Of a stretch of DNA of 52,501 nucleotides, positions 27,343 through 36,300 are shown in pieces. Origin of the DNA: an uncultured Nitrospirota bacterium (GTDB lineage Bacteria; CG2-30-53-67); NCBI GenBank assembly GCA_945786985.1, contig CALZGC010000025.1, positions 1-52,501 on the forward strand. Direction: 5' to 3'. The position numbers and the translations under genes are program-made. The notes below the pieces were generated by a model. It did no database searches. It saw nothing but the letters and a program-made list of their open reading frames with translations, and was not told the DNA's origin. Positions within the stretch are counted from its first letter, which is position 1. Every line of letters begins with the position of its first letter.

Positions 27343-27708
27343 AAAAAATAGTCATAATTAAACCAGTTAATCCTAAGTCCCCGCTTTGAATAGTAATAAT
27401 GTAAGCCGCGATGTCAACCCGCGGGCAGGCTGCAGAAGCAATGTATTCGGCATGTAACCCATTGAAACAACTATGAAAAGAACCGTCCGCTTGCACCTAA
27501 GAACGGGCCCGGGCCCACCCTGGAATGAATGGACATGAATCCTGATGACTCAGCCCATGGACAGATTCTGAATCACTGAATGGTAGCTCTTTCCGACCGG
27601 CGAGGGCGCCTGGCCATTCTATGCGCCCCGCACACAAGAGAGGTGTCGGGCACCGATTCCGTCGGACCGTCGCGCAAGCGCACTTCCTGCCAGGGATGAA
27701 AGAATTGC

Positions 27709-27736
27709 TTGTTTTTCAACTCAGGATGGATAGAAT
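27709..27736 (+). promoter_or_regulatory. Sigma-70-like promoter of fprA
   Basis: TTGTTT (27709-27714) and TAGAAT (27731-27736) are separated by 16 bases. The GTG start is 71 bases past the -10 box. Confidence 0.42.
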
Positions 27737-27806
27737 GGTCTTCCGGAATCGAGCGGGTGAAAACCCGAGAACTTCACTGGGCACGCGGACAGAAAGGGGG
27801 GCAGGT

Positions 27807-29045
27807 GTGAAAGCTGTTGAAATCAAACCGAATATATTCTGGGTGGGGGCGCTGGACTGGGGCGTGCGGGACTTTCACGGTTACGTGACGCCCAATGGAA
27901 CGACCTACAACAACTACCTCATCGTGGATGAACAGGTGACACTGGTCGACACCGTCAAAGACGATTTCTCCAAGACCATGCTCGACAATATCCGCAACAT
28001 CGTCGACCCCAGGCGCATCGAGCATGTCGTCATCAACCACATCGAACCGGACCACTCGGGGAGCCTGGCTACTCTGATGGAGTTGGTCCCAGAGGCAACC
28101 CTCCACATGAGCCAAAAGGGCAAGCGGGGCCTGGACCGACATTTTGACACCTCCCAGTGGAAGATAGAGATCGTCAAGACCGGCTCGACCCTGAACATCG
28201 GACGGAAGACGTTGATGTTCCTGGAGACGCCCATGCTCCATTGGCCCGATTCCATGATGACCTATATCCGGGAAGACAAGCTCCTCATGAGCCAGGACGC
28301 CTTCGGGCAGCACTATGCCACCACCAGCCGCTTCGATGACGAATTCACGACCCAGTTTTCGATCTATGAGCTGGAAGATGCGGTCAAGGACTATTACGCC
28401 AACATCCTGATGCCCTTCGGAGCGCTGATCAAGAGAACGATTGCCGTAATCGAGAAACTGGGCCTCGAGATCGACATGATCGCGCCGGATCACGGTATCA
28501 TCTGGCGGCAAGACCCGGGCAAGGTGCTCAAGCTTTACCTGGACATGGCCGACGGAAAGACCGATGAACGGGTGGTCATTATTTACGACACCATGTGGAA
28601 AAGCACGGCCCGGATGACGCAGCCCATTCTAATGGGGATTCGGGACGCCGACATGGATGCCAAAGTCATCAAACTGCGCGCGACGCCCATGAGCGTCGCC
28701 ATCAAGGAGTTCTGGAAATCCCGGGGGTGTCTGCTCGGCACGCCGACCCTGAATAATATCATGTTTCCCTCGGCGGCCGAGTTCCTCACCCATTTGCGGG
28801 GGCTGCGACCCAAACACAGAATTGTCGGGGCCTTCGGCAGTTTCGGATGGGGCGGGGGTGCTATCCGGGAGGCTTACGAGGAGTTCAAAAGGATGAAACT
28901 CGAAATCTATGAACCGGGAATGGAGGTGATGTACCGCCCTTCCCTGGAAGATGAAGAGCGGCTCTACGAATTCGGCAGGGAGTTTGCCATGCAGGTGAGG
29001 GCCTACCACCGGAAATTCCAGGAAGCCCCCCCAACAGACTCGTGA
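27807..29045 (+). CDS. fprA: Flavodiiron protein (A-type flavoprotein, FprA family)
   Basis: This 412-aa oxygen and/or nitric oxide reductase of anaerobes receives electrons from rubredoxin. The N-terminal metallo-beta-lactamase-like domain carries the diiron ligands H78-x-E80-x-D82, H145 (LHWPD), D164 (SQDAFGQH) and H229 (PDHG), all with family spacing. The flavodoxin domain begins near 255 (VVIIYDTMWKSTARM) and includes GSFGWGGGA. The open frame runs 62 codons further upstream, but GTG at 27807 follows a strong GGGGGG-type site and starts at the conserved N-terminus. It is divergent from the rubredoxin/ferritin cluster. Confidence 0.93.
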   Translation: MKAVEIKPNIFWVGALDWGVRDFHGYVTPNGTTYNNYLIVDEQVTLVDTVKDDFSKTMLDNIRNIVDPRRIEHVVINHIEPDHSGSLATLMELVPEATLHMSQKGKRGLDRHFDTSQWKIEIVKTGSTLNIGRKTLMFLETPMLHWPDSMMTYIREDKLLMSQDAFGQHYATTSRFDDEFTTQFSIYELEDAVKDYYANILMPFGALIKRTIAVIEKLGLEIDMIAPDHGIIWRQDPGKVLKLYLDMADGKTDERVVIIYDTMWKSTARMTQPILMGIRDADMDAKVIKLRATPMSVAIKEFWKSRGCLLGTPTLNNIMFPSAAEFLTHLRGLRPKHRIVGAFGSFGWGGGAIREAYEEFKRMKLEIYEPGMEVMYRPSLEDEERLYEFGREFAMQVRAYHRKFQEAPPTDS

Positions 29046-29148
29046 AGACCCTGAAAGGCCCGACGCTTTCTCGGCGAGGGCACTGTGCCCCGCCGGCTAT
29101 ACGACTGTCACCGGGGTCACCGCCCGACAGAGCGTCACGAACCGGCGG

Positions 29149-29439
29149 CTACGAGGCTTCCTGAGATTCCCCCGGCTTTGACTCGCCCTTGCCCTTGGGG
29201 TCCTCCGCAGGCGGCTCTTCGGGCTTGGGCGCTTTCGCCTCGGCCCGTTTCTCCATGGCCACCATCCGAGCCAGCTTGCGCTGCAAACGTTTCAGTTTCT
29301 TATGGGTCTCCCGCAGGGGCGCATCAGCCTTGGGGTTTTCGGTGGCTTCCTTCATCTCCAGGACTTTCGCTTTCAGCGACTGGACCTGCTCCTGAAGCTT
29401 CTCCTTCAGCGACACCACGGTCTTCTTCTTTTTCGCCAT
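29149..29439 (-). CDS. Small Lys/Glu-rich coiled-coil protein
   Basis: This 96-aa protein starts at ATG 29439 (MAKKKKTVVSLKEKLQEQV) with AAAGGAG upstream. Heptad-like helices span about 8-72. The C-terminal quarter is disordered and rich in Pro, Glu and Lys. No family recognised. The basic N-terminus and helices could suit nucleic-acid or membrane contact, but nothing specific can be said. Confidence 0.55.
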   Translation of the reverse strand: MAKKKKTVVSLKEKLQEQVQSLKAKVLEMKEATENPKADAPLRETHKKLKRLQRKLARMVAMEKRAEAKAPKPEEPPAEDPKGKGESKPGESQEAS

Positions 29440-29626
29440 CGGCAAACTCCTTTCTTGTTCCATGGAACCGGAACCGGGGCGGCAGAAGCCTACCCCCGGC
29501 ACAACGGCTGAGGAGAGTAACAGATTCAGTGTCCCCCTGTCAATCGGTCTTTCCCGGGGCGCCCCCGAAGCTCAGTGCTTCGATTCGCAAATAAAGTGAC
29601 GTATCTTTCTATCGTAGAATCAGGTT

Positions 29627-29970
29627 AACCCGGATATTGCATGAGTGATCGTCATGAGAGGCTGTATAGGCGCCACAGGCAAGGCGCAGAAGATTTTCTG
29701 GGTGAAGACATATTGCAATATTTCAAGTGGCTCTGTTCGCAAATATGGTGAAGTATCGAGAGGGGTGTAGCGCGATCTCCTCAAGGCGCGCGACTGAGGC
29801 GTAACCCCTGCGGTACGTCGCAGGGAGCGCAACGCAGAGGAGGACGTGCTACGGCACTCGAATACCAGCGTATTTACGAATAGGGCCACCAGATCAGAAA
29901 ATTTTCTGTAACGCCGCATGTGGCAGACTATCCGGCCTCGTAATAGATTGACTCATGCAATATCCGGGTT
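29627..29970 (+). repeat. Palindromic repeat family A, copy 1, interrupted by family B
   Basis: The ends are exact inverted repeats of AACCCGGATATTGCATGAGT. Inner arms CAGAAGATTTTCTG and CAGAAAATTTTCTG face each other. The intact relative at 44001-44179 lacks the central ~165 bases found here, which are a copy of family B. It occupies the 580-base gap between yacG and the coiled-coil gene. No open frame of note lies inside. Confidence 0.9.
29727..29889 (+). repeat. Palindromic repeat family B, copy 1
   Basis: About 163 bases, with imperfect 25-base terminal inverted repeats (GTGGCTCTGTTCGCAAATA at the left; complement GTGGCCCTATTCGTAAATA at the right). The core (GGCGCGCGACTGAGGCGTA, then TACGTCGCAGGGAGCG) matches the reverse complement of 41372-41536. 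It is embedded in family A copy 1. Confidence 0.88.
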
Positions 29971-30019
29971 GAACGCTCACTCAGCACTAAGTCCTGAGGT
30001 CATAGGTTCGTAATCGAAC

Positions 30020-30274
30020 TCATGAATCGAAGGACTTAGCAGTACCTTGAGCGTCCCCTTCTCCCGGGCCCGCTTCCGCTGCGTCCTCGCCCTGTTCGGT
30101 TTTGTTCTCCCGTTTGTCGGCGACCGATTCACCGGGGATGCCGTAGCGCCCTTCAGCCCACGCACCCAGATCGATCAGCCGGCATCGCTCGGAGCAGAAG
30201 GGCCGCCAGCGATTGTCGTGCCAGTCGGTGAGCCGGCGGCACTCGGGACAACGGACTCGCCGAAGCTTTCGCAT
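30020..30274 (-). CDS. yacG: DNA gyrase inhibitor YacG
   Basis: This 84-aa zinc protein binds GyrB and blocks gyrase. The zinc ligands C9/C12 (CPEC) and C27/C31 (CSERC) and the signature RPFCSERCRLIDLGAWAEGRYGIPG are complete by about residue 49. The remaining ~35 residues are acidic and disordered. The ATG shares one base with the stop of the RmlD-like gene (TAATG). Confidence 0.92.
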   Translation of the reverse strand: MRKLRRVRCPECRRLTDWHDNRWRPFCSERCRLIDLGAWAEGRYGIPGESVADKRENKTEQGEDAAEAGPGEGDAQGTAKSFDS

Positions 30275-31191
30275 TAGACGCCGCCCTCCCCTGCCGTTTT
30301 CATGGCGGCCAGCCCCTGCTGGACGGACGTCGGCACAAACCCGAGATCGGCAAGCCGCTCCGCCTGCAGGGAGCAGTCGTGCCCCCGGGGCGCGTAATCA
30401 TCCAAGTCCTTAATCGAGATCGCCCGGATCAGCTTTCGGGGATACCCGAAGACGTCCACAAAACGCTCGCCAAAGGCATACCGGCTGAGCCGCTCCGGAC
30501 CGGCCAGATGGAGCACCTCGTTCACCACACCGGCGCTCAGAATTCGGGCGATGGCCGCTGCTACATCGGGTGCATAGAGAAAGGTTCGAAACTGATCCTG
30601 AAAGAGCCCCACCGGTTTTCCCGCGTTCAGATTCCCGTGGAGCCAGTCCACAAAGGAGTGGGACAGACCCGTGCCCCGGGCATACAGGAGTGAGGGGCGG
30701 AGAATCACCCAGCGCGGGCAGCGGCGCTGAACCGCCTCTTCGGCCAGCACCTTGGTTTTCCCGTAGTGGCTGACGGGAGAAACGGGATCCCTCTCCGTGT
30801 ACCCGCCCCGTCGGCCGTCCCGGCGTCCATCAAAGACGAGGTCGGTGGAGATAAAGATGAAGAGGCTGTCTTGCGCGGCCGCCCATCGGGCCAGGGCGTC
30901 CGTGCCGCGAACGTTGATCCGGGTCGCCCCATCGGGGTCCTTTTCGCAGGCATCCGGATGGGTCATGGCAGCGGCATGCACGATGACGTCATAGACGCGA
31001 CCCGCCAGCGCGGTTTCGACACTGCCCGGTGCGGCCAGATCGAGTGCAACGCCCTCGGGGGCGGCCAGCACCTGGGGGTGGGCGCCGTAGGTGCCTGTCA
31101 GATCGAAGCTTTCCCGGAGTCCGTGCATGAGATGCCACCCGAGAAAGCCGCTGGCGCCGGTGATCAGAAATCGTTCTCGCCTTTCAGACAT
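30274..31191 (-). CDS. dTDP-4-dehydrorhamnose reductase-like SDR protein
   Basis: This 305-aa extended short-chain dehydrogenase of the RmlD type has a Rossmann loop TGASGFLG (residues 11-18), the active-site pair YxxxK in SHYGKTK, and STDLVFDG. It may reduce a sugar nucleotide keto group, or it may be a MAT2B-like/RmlD-related reductase of other function; no rmlA/B/C genes are adjacent. The ATG at 31191 lies within the end of the MetE-like gene (8-base overlap); the longer upstream frame is not used. Confidence 0.8.
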   Translation of the reverse strand: MSERRERFLITGASGFLGWHLMHGLRESFDLTGTYGAHPQVLAAPEGVALDLAAPGSVETALAGRVYDVIVHAAAMTHPDACEKDPDGATRINVRGTDALARWAAAQDSLFIFISTDLVFDGRRDGRRGGYTERDPVSPVSHYGKTKVLAEEAVQRRCPRWVILRPSLLYARGTGLSHSFVDWLHGNLNAGKPVGLFQDQFRTFLYAPDVAAAIARILSAGVVNEVLHLAGPERLSRYAFGERFVDVFGYPRKLIRAISIKDLDDYAPRGHDCSLQAERLADLGFVPTSVQQGLAAMKTAGEGGV

Positions 31192-32236
31192 GTTGCAGAT
31201 GCTTCTTGCGAAGGTGCCGGGAGAGTTGCCGAACCAGAGAGAGAGCGCTGAGGGCCTCCTTCCCGGTGAGGCTCCCGAGCCCACAGGCAGGTGTCACAAG
31301 GGATTGGGAGAGAAGGCGTTCGCGCTCGATGCCGCTGCGCACCAGGGCCTCCACACCGTCATCGAAGCGTTTGTCCAGCGTCTCCACCGACTGTTCGAGA
31401 ACCGCGGAGGAGGTGGGAACGAGGCCCCAGGCGAGGTTGCCGCCCCGATTGAGAAACGTGCGGACTTGTTCGGGGTAGAGCAGCATCCGGTCCATGAACT
31501 CAAAGGCATCAAAGTTGACGATATCGACGTCCGTCTCGAAGAGGATGGACCAGTCAGTGTTCCCGCAGCAGTGCACCCCGGCCAAGCCACCGGCCCCGTG
31601 AATCCGCGCCGCCACCCCATTGATGGCCTGCACCACATCGTCCCGCCCCACATTCATCCCGGTGGTTCCGAAGGCCGCCATGTAAGGCTCGTCCAGAAAG
31701 ATAATCGTCGGCACCCCGAATTCCTTCAATCGCTCGATCTGGTACCATGCCTTCAGCGCGATCCACTTGCAGACCACGTCCTGTAAATTGGGGTCGTAAA
31801 AGATGGCCGCACCCTTTTCATCCTTGACGCTGAATCCGAAGGTCACCGGTCCGGTTACGTGCCCCTTGGTGCAGACCAGCGCATCGGGGCGGTGCCGGCG
31901 CAGCCCCCGGATCATGGTGTCGAATCCGATCGCATAATCCGGCGAGAGAGCAAAGGCACCCACATCCCCGGCCATCTCCTTCTCGTAGAACCGCTCCAAC
32001 TTGCTCAGGGCCCGATCTGCCTCGACGTGGAGTCTCTCCTTGACGGGGTCCTCCACGATACCGGGGAAGCCCTGGGCGTACTGCGGCACCATCTGCTCGT
32101 GAAACCCTCGCTTCGGCAGCTGGGGCCAGAAAGGTATCTCGGGTAGGTTCTCCAGAATAAGCGAAAAAGCCTCTTCCGGATCATCCAGCGGAAAACTGCC
32201 GATGCCGGTGCCGAGACAACGTCCTTGAAAGTTCAC
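31184..32236 (-). CDS. MetE C-terminal-domain-like / UROD-superfamily protein
   Basis: This 350-aa protein equals only the catalytic half of cobalamin-independent methionine synthase (MetE is about 750 aa). It begins with GTGIGSFPLDDPEEAF; a zinc-type site is visible in GVHCCGNTDW and a C-terminal Cys in TPACGLGSL. Stand-alone core proteins of this class can methylate homocysteine using a methylated corrinoid protein, or act in other methyl transfers. The start is GTG at 32236 after AGGAAAG. It is followed in overlap by the RmlD-like gene. Confidence 0.72.
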   Translation of the reverse strand: MNFQGRCLGTGIGSFPLDDPEEAFSLILENLPEIPFWPQLPKRGFHEQMVPQYAQGFPGIVEDPVKERLHVEADRALSKLERFYEKEMAGDVGAFALSPDYAIGFDTMIRGLRRHRPDALVCTKGHVTGPVTFGFSVKDEKGAAIFYDPNLQDVVCKWIALKAWYQIERLKEFGVPTIIFLDEPYMAAFGTTGMNVGRDDVVQAINGVAARIHGAGGLAGVHCCGNTDWSILFETDVDIVNFDAFEFMDRMLLYPEQVRTFLNRGGNLAWGLVPTSSAVLEQSVETLDKRFDDGVEALVRSGIERERLLSQSLVTPACGLGSLTGKEALSALSLVRQLSRHLRKKHLQHV

Positions 32237-32263
32237 ATCGATCTTTCCTGTCGCAGCCGTCCG

Positions 32264-34054
32264 TCAATCCAACTTCCGCAGATAGGCGCTGGTGACATAC
32301 TGCAGCATCATTCGGTTGGTATTGAAAAAGGAGCCGTTGAGGGCAAGCCCGTTCTGCATGATACCGATCCACTCGCTCCGGTTCTTGTAATAGGTGGGCA
32401 GAATGACGTGCTCCAGCTTCTCGTAGAGGTCGAAAACATCGGCCTCGTCCGAGCCGGCGCCACGGGAGGCCTTGGAGGGGCGCGGCCCGATGGACCACCC
32501 CGTGATCCCCTCCCGGTGCCCTTCGATCCACCAGCCGTCAAGAACGCTGAAGTTGATCACCCCGTTCAGGGTCGCCTTCATGCCACTGGTACCCGAAGCT
32601 TCCTGCGGCCGCTGGGGATTGTTGAGCCAGACGTCCACCCCGGAGGTCAGCAGGCCGCCCAATGAAAAATCGTAGTTCTCCAGATAGACGATGGGAACGG
32701 TACCGGCCAGCTCGCGGGAGAGCTGGACGATTCTTCGGATCAGATCTTTGCCCGAGTCGTCCCGCGGGTGGGCCTTGCCGGCATAGACCAGCTGAAAGGC
32801 GCCGGCGTCCCGGGCCATCCGCTTCAGCCGCTCCACGTCTCGAAAGAGCAGATCGGCCCGTTTGTATGCGGTCGCTCGCCGGGCAAACCCGATGGTCAGG
32901 ACTTCCGGGTCGAGCGAAACACCGGTCTTCCCCCGCACATAGTCGAAGAGCCGTGCCTTGCACTTCTGATGGGCCACCCAGATTTCATCCGGCGGAATCC
33001 CCACCGCCTGCCGCAGCAGAAAGGAGTCCTTCCGCCAACCGGTGACATAGCGGTCCATGAGCGCCTGGAATTCCTCGGACATCCAGGTCAGTACATGGAC
33101 ACCGTTGGTAATCGCATCGATCTCGTATTCGGGGAACATCTCACTGGAGACCTGGCCGTGCCGCTGGGCCACCCCGTTCGCGTAGCGGCTCAGATTCAGC
33201 GCCAGCAGGGTCATGTGAAAGTCGTTCGCCCCGCTCAGGCGGTCGACCACCTCGAAGGGGATGCCATGGATGAGATAGGGTGGCTCTCCCGCTTTGGAGT
33301 CCTGTCTCTGCTCGCCCAGTATTTTGCGGACCAGTTCGTTTGAAAACCGGTCGTGCCCGGCGGAAACGGGTGTGTGCGTGGTGAACACGCAGAGGTCCTT
33401 CACGAGTTCGGGATCCCAGCGCGCCTGCTCGAACCAGACCGACTCGGGAGCCCGCTCATGTTCCCGCAGCAGTTCCAGGGTCAGCAGGCTGGCATGCCCC
33501 TCATTCATGTGGTAAGTGGTCAGACGGTTGTAGCCCATGGCCTTCAGCATCCGCACACCCCCGATGCCGAGCACCACCTCCTGCCGGAAGCGGTAGTCCT
33601 CGTCACCACCGTAGAGCTGCGCCGTGAGTTCCCGGTCCTGGGGCTCATTGTCCTCTAGATTGGTGTCCAGGAAATAAACCGGGACCGAGGCGCCCGACAC
33701 CCCGTCTATCATATACCGCCACGCCCGTATGGCCACGTCCCGGCCGACGATGCGGACCTTGACCACGTAGGGCAGCAGTTCCATACAGGCACCGGGATCC
33801 CATTGGACCGTCTCCTCACTCTGATTCCCGTCACTGTCCAGCTTCTGAACGAAATAGCCCTTCTCGTGCAGCAGGGTCATCCCAACCACCGGCAGATGCA
33901 GATCCGCACATGACTTGAGGGTATCCCCGGCCAAAATCCCCAAGCCGCCGCTGTACGTCGGAATCCCTTGTGCCAGACCGACCTCCATGCTGAAATAGGC
34001 GATCTTTACCACATGCTTATTCATCTGCTCGATTTTTTCACTTTCGAGAGTCAT
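32264..34054 (-). CDS. glgP: Alpha-glucan (glycogen) phosphorylase, short GT35 form
   Basis: This 596-aa enzyme releases glucose-1-phosphate from alpha-1,4-glucans using pyridoxal phosphate. The N-terminus FSMEVGLAQGIPTYSGGLGILAGD and the PLP-lysine segment EASGTSGMKATLNG (K493) are typical of the shorter bacterial/archaeal type rather than the ~800-aa E. coli GlgP. It starts at ATG 34054; an ATG ten codons later is an alternative. It has its own promoter and is followed after 27 bases by the MetE-like gene. Confidence 0.92.
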   Translation of the reverse strand: MTLESEKIEQMNKHVVKIAYFSMEVGLAQGIPTYSGGLGILAGDTLKSCADLHLPVVGMTLLHEKGYFVQKLDSDGNQSEETVQWDPGACMELLPYVVKVRIVGRDVAIRAWRYMIDGVSGASVPVYFLDTNLEDNEPQDRELTAQLYGGDEDYRFRQEVVLGIGGVRMLKAMGYNRLTTYHMNEGHASLLTLELLREHERAPESVWFEQARWDPELVKDLCVFTTHTPVSAGHDRFSNELVRKILGEQRQDSKAGEPPYLIHGIPFEVVDRLSGANDFHMTLLALNLSRYANGVAQRHGQVSSEMFPEYEIDAITNGVHVLTWMSEEFQALMDRYVTGWRKDSFLLRQAVGIPPDEIWVAHQKCKARLFDYVRGKTGVSLDPEVLTIGFARRATAYKRADLLFRDVERLKRMARDAGAFQLVYAGKAHPRDDSGKDLIRRIVQLSRELAGTVPIVYLENYDFSLGGLLTSGVDVWLNNPQRPQEASGTSGMKATLNGVINFSVLDGWWIEGHREGITGWSIGPRPSKASRGAGSDEADVFDLYEKLEHVILPTYYKNRSEWIGIMQNGLALNGSFFNTNRMMLQYVTSAYLRKLD

Positions 34055-34107
34055 GCGCCTGCTCGCTCCTGTCTGGAAAGTAACACAGCGTTGCGGAATT
34101 TGGACGG

Positions 34108-34136
34108 ACTATAACAAAGTCGCCTCAAATCTTCAA
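34108..34136 (-). promoter_or_regulatory. Sigma-70 promoter of glgP
   Basis: On the minus strand TTGAAG (34136-34131) and TATAGT (34113-34108) have 17-base spacing, about 55 bases before the ATG. The divergent gap 34055-34376 also carries the lipoprotein promoter and nothing else recognisable. Confidence 0.6.
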
Positions 34137-34247
34137 CAGGAATTGCCCGGACCGCAGAAGGTTGCTGCCGAGGGGCACAGATACCGGTCAGACGGAAGAC
34201 GTGTTATCGCAGGTTCCGAAGCCGACCGATCCGTCGATATTTTCTTC

Positions 34248-34276
34248 TTGCTTTTCCGGGCGCCGATCAGTATAAT
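34248..34276 (+). promoter_or_regulatory. Sigma-70 promoter of the lipoprotein gene
   Basis: TTGCTT (34248-34253) and a perfect TATAAT (34271-34276) are separated by 17 bases, giving a leader of about 95 bases before the ATG at 34377. Confidence 0.7.
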
Positions 34277-34376
34277 CACGAGCTTGTATCGCTGATATCC
34301 GGGGCCGGCATTTTTCAACGTAAAAATCGGTGCCAACCGATCCCCGGCGATCCCCAACGATCTATGGAGGATATCA

Positions 34377-34874
34377 ATGGCTGTGAAGGAAGCGATTCTC
34401 CCCGGAATCATTCTTTTTGCCCTTCTTACCGGCGCTGCAATAACCGGCTGTTCCGCTGATAAGAAGCAAACGACGACGGCGGCAGCGAAGCCTCTAGTGA
34501 ACACGGAGGGGACGTGGTCGGGATCGGCGCAGCAGACGGGAAGTGCCAACCCCACCTTAACCTTGAAGCTGAATCAGAAGGAAGACGGCTCGGTCTGGGG
34601 GACCATCACTTCCATGGACGCAGCATTCGAGGAAGCGAACATCGCTGGCGGTATCATACGGGACAGCACCCTGACCTTCTCCGCAACGGCCAATGGCCCC
34701 GACCCCCGTCAGGGACATACGTTCTCCTTCGAAGCGGAAGTAACGGAATCCAAGATGGAAGGCACCTGGAAGGATATCCTGGCACGCAACTGGGGTTCCT
34801 TTTCCCTAACCCGGGAGGGCGGAAGCGCCGCTGCGGCCACGCCCAAGAAAGCACCTGAATCCAAGTCCCACTGA
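34377..34874 (+). CDS. Small lipoprotein, beta-rich
   Basis: This 165-aa protein has a lipoprotein signal: hydrophobic stretch at 8-23 and lipobox ITGC with the acylated Cys at about residue 25. The mature part starts with a Lys/Thr/Ala-rich linker. A compact beta-rich domain follows, with repeated short strands (GTWSGSAQQTG, DGSVWGTIT, KMEGTWKDI), like other small periplasmic proteins of unknown function. The ATG has GGAGG seven bases upstream. It is monocistronic and converges on asnS. Confidence 0.78.
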   Translation: MAVKEAILPGIILFALLTGAAITGCSADKKQTTTAAAKPLVNTEGTWSGSAQQTGSANPTLTLKLNQKEDGSVWGTITSMDAAFEEANIAGGIIRDSTLTFSATANGPDPRQGHTFSFEAEVTESKMEGTWKDILARNWGSFSLTREGGSAAAATPKKAPESKSH

Positions 34875-34995
34875 CACCCCACCGGTGCATCCAAAACCGC
34901 CGCGTAAGACATGGCCGGGCGCCTCCTCAGGGCCGAAACCTCGGCCGATGCCATGGCCCACATCCCCCAAGCATCTTCAGCAGCCGGAATAGACC

Positions 34996-36291
34996 CTACG
35001 GCGTCAGCCGCTCCATCATTCTCGGGAACGGAATGGTTTCCCGAACATGCTTGAGGCCGCAGATCCAGGCCACGGCCCGTTCGATCCCCATGCCGAATCC
35101 GGCGTGTGGCACCGATCCGTACTGCCGCAAATCCAGATACCACTGAAAGGTCTCCGGGGAGAGTTGGTGGGCCTCGATCTTCCCGTGGAGCGTTTGGTAG
35201 TCATCCTCCCGCTGGCCGCCCCCGATGATTTCTCCGTAACCTTCGGGCGCGAGCATATCGACGCAGAGGGCGAGCTCGGGATGGGCGGGGTCGTTTTTCA
35301 TGTAGAAGGCTTTGCACTGAGCCGGGTACCGATGAATCATGACCGGTCGGTCGAACTCGGCAGATATCACGGTCTCCTCGTCACCGCCGAAGTCCTCCCC
35401 CCAGGTCGTCTCGTTGCCTTTGCCCCGCAGGATGTCAATGGCCTCGGAGTAGCTGATTCTCGGGAAAGGCCGCTGCACCCTCTCGAGTAAGGCCGGATCC
35501 CGCTCCAGCGTCTCCAACTCCCGCCGCCGCCGATCCACCACCCGCTGCACGACGTACGTCACAAAGGCCTCCGCCAGATCCATCGTCTGCTCCAGATCGC
35601 AGTACGCCATTTCGGGCTCCACCATCCAGAACTCCGTGAGGTGGCGGCGGGTTTTTGATTTCTCTGCGCGAAAGGTGGGGCCGAAACAGTAAACCTTGCC
35701 GAAGCCCATGGCCCCCGCTTCATTGTAGAGCTGGCCGCTCTGGGTGAGGTAGGCCCGGGTATTGAAGTACTCCGTGCTGAAGAGCGTGGTCGTGCCTTCA
35801 CAGGCGTTGGGGGTAAAGACGGGCGCATCGAGGAGGGTGAAGCCCCGATCGTCGAAGAAGTCCCGGACCGCCCGGATCACTTCGTGGCGAATTCGGAGAA
35901 TGGCGTGCTGCCGGGATGAACGGAGCCATAGGTGGCGGTTGTCCATGAGGAAGGCCACCCCGTGTTCCTTGGGACCGATGGGGTAGTCCGGGCTCTCATT
36001 CACGAGGCTTACGTGGGACACGGAAAGTTCATAGCCAATGGGGGAGCGCTTGTCTTTCTTCACCGCGCCCCTAACCTGGACGGCCGATTCCTGGGAGAGC
36101 CCGCCGGCCAGGGCGAAGACTTCTTGAGGGACATCCCCCTGAAACACAACGCACTGGATCACCCCCGTGCCGTCCCGGACCTGCAGGAAGTGAAGCTTGC
36201 CGCTGGAGCGCCTGTTGTAGAGCCACCCGTAGAGCGTGACTTCTTCGCCCTCGTGGTCGGAGATCTCCTCAATCCAGACCCGCTCCGCCAT
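34996..36291 (-). CDS. asnS: Asparaginyl-tRNA synthetase
   Basis: This 431-aa class IIb synthetase charges tRNA-Asn. The N-terminal OB-fold covers about 1-110 ([23 protein letters not shown]). The catalytic core has the motif 2 region [25 protein letters not shown] and motif 3 [16 protein letters not shown] near the C-terminus. [11 protein letters not shown] fits AsnRS rather than Asp[15 protein letters not shown] is also conserved. Its presence suggests direct Asn-tRNA charging rather than only the GatCAB route. It follows the TusA-like gene by nine bases. Confidence 0.94.
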   Translation of the reverse strand: MAERVWIEEISDHEGEEVTLYGWLYNRRSSGKLHFLQVRDGTGVIQCVVFQGDVPQEVFALAGGLSQESAVQVRGAVKKDKRSPIGYELSVSHVSLVNESPDYPIGPKEHGVAFLMDNRHLWLRSSRQHAILRIRHEVIRAVRDFFDDRGFTLLDAPVFTPNACEGTTTLFSTEYFNTRAYLTQSGQLYNEAGAMGFGKVYCFGPTFRAEKSKTRRHLTEFWMVEPEMAYCDLEQTMDLAEAFVTYVVQRVVDRRRRELETLERDPALLERVQRPFPRISYSEAIDILRGKGNETTWGEDFGGDEETVISAEFDRPVMIHRYPAQCKAFYMKNDPAHPELALCVDMLAPEGYGEIIGGGQREDDYQTLHGKIEAHQLSPETFQWYLDLRQYGSVPHAGFGMGIERAVAWICGLKHVRETIPFPRMMERLTP

Positions 36292-36300
36292 TGCCCTGTC

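Larger units (their letters stand above)
27180..27806. other. Divergent intergenic region, 627 bases
   Basis: The region separates the DHH gene (minus) from fprA (plus). It contains the two promoters listed and an AT-rich block at about 27320-27420. A 94-codon minus-strand frame at 27212-27496 has no ribosome site or family resemblance and covers the promoter, so it is not called. Confidence 0.6.

Noticed and set aside
27212-27496. 94-codon minus-strand frame upstream of the DHH gene
   Set aside because: No ribosome site or homology pattern, and it covers a good promoter.
29627-29970. CRISPR-like array
   Set aside because: The repeats are palindromic elements with unequal spacing and no regular spacers; no cas genes are present in the window.
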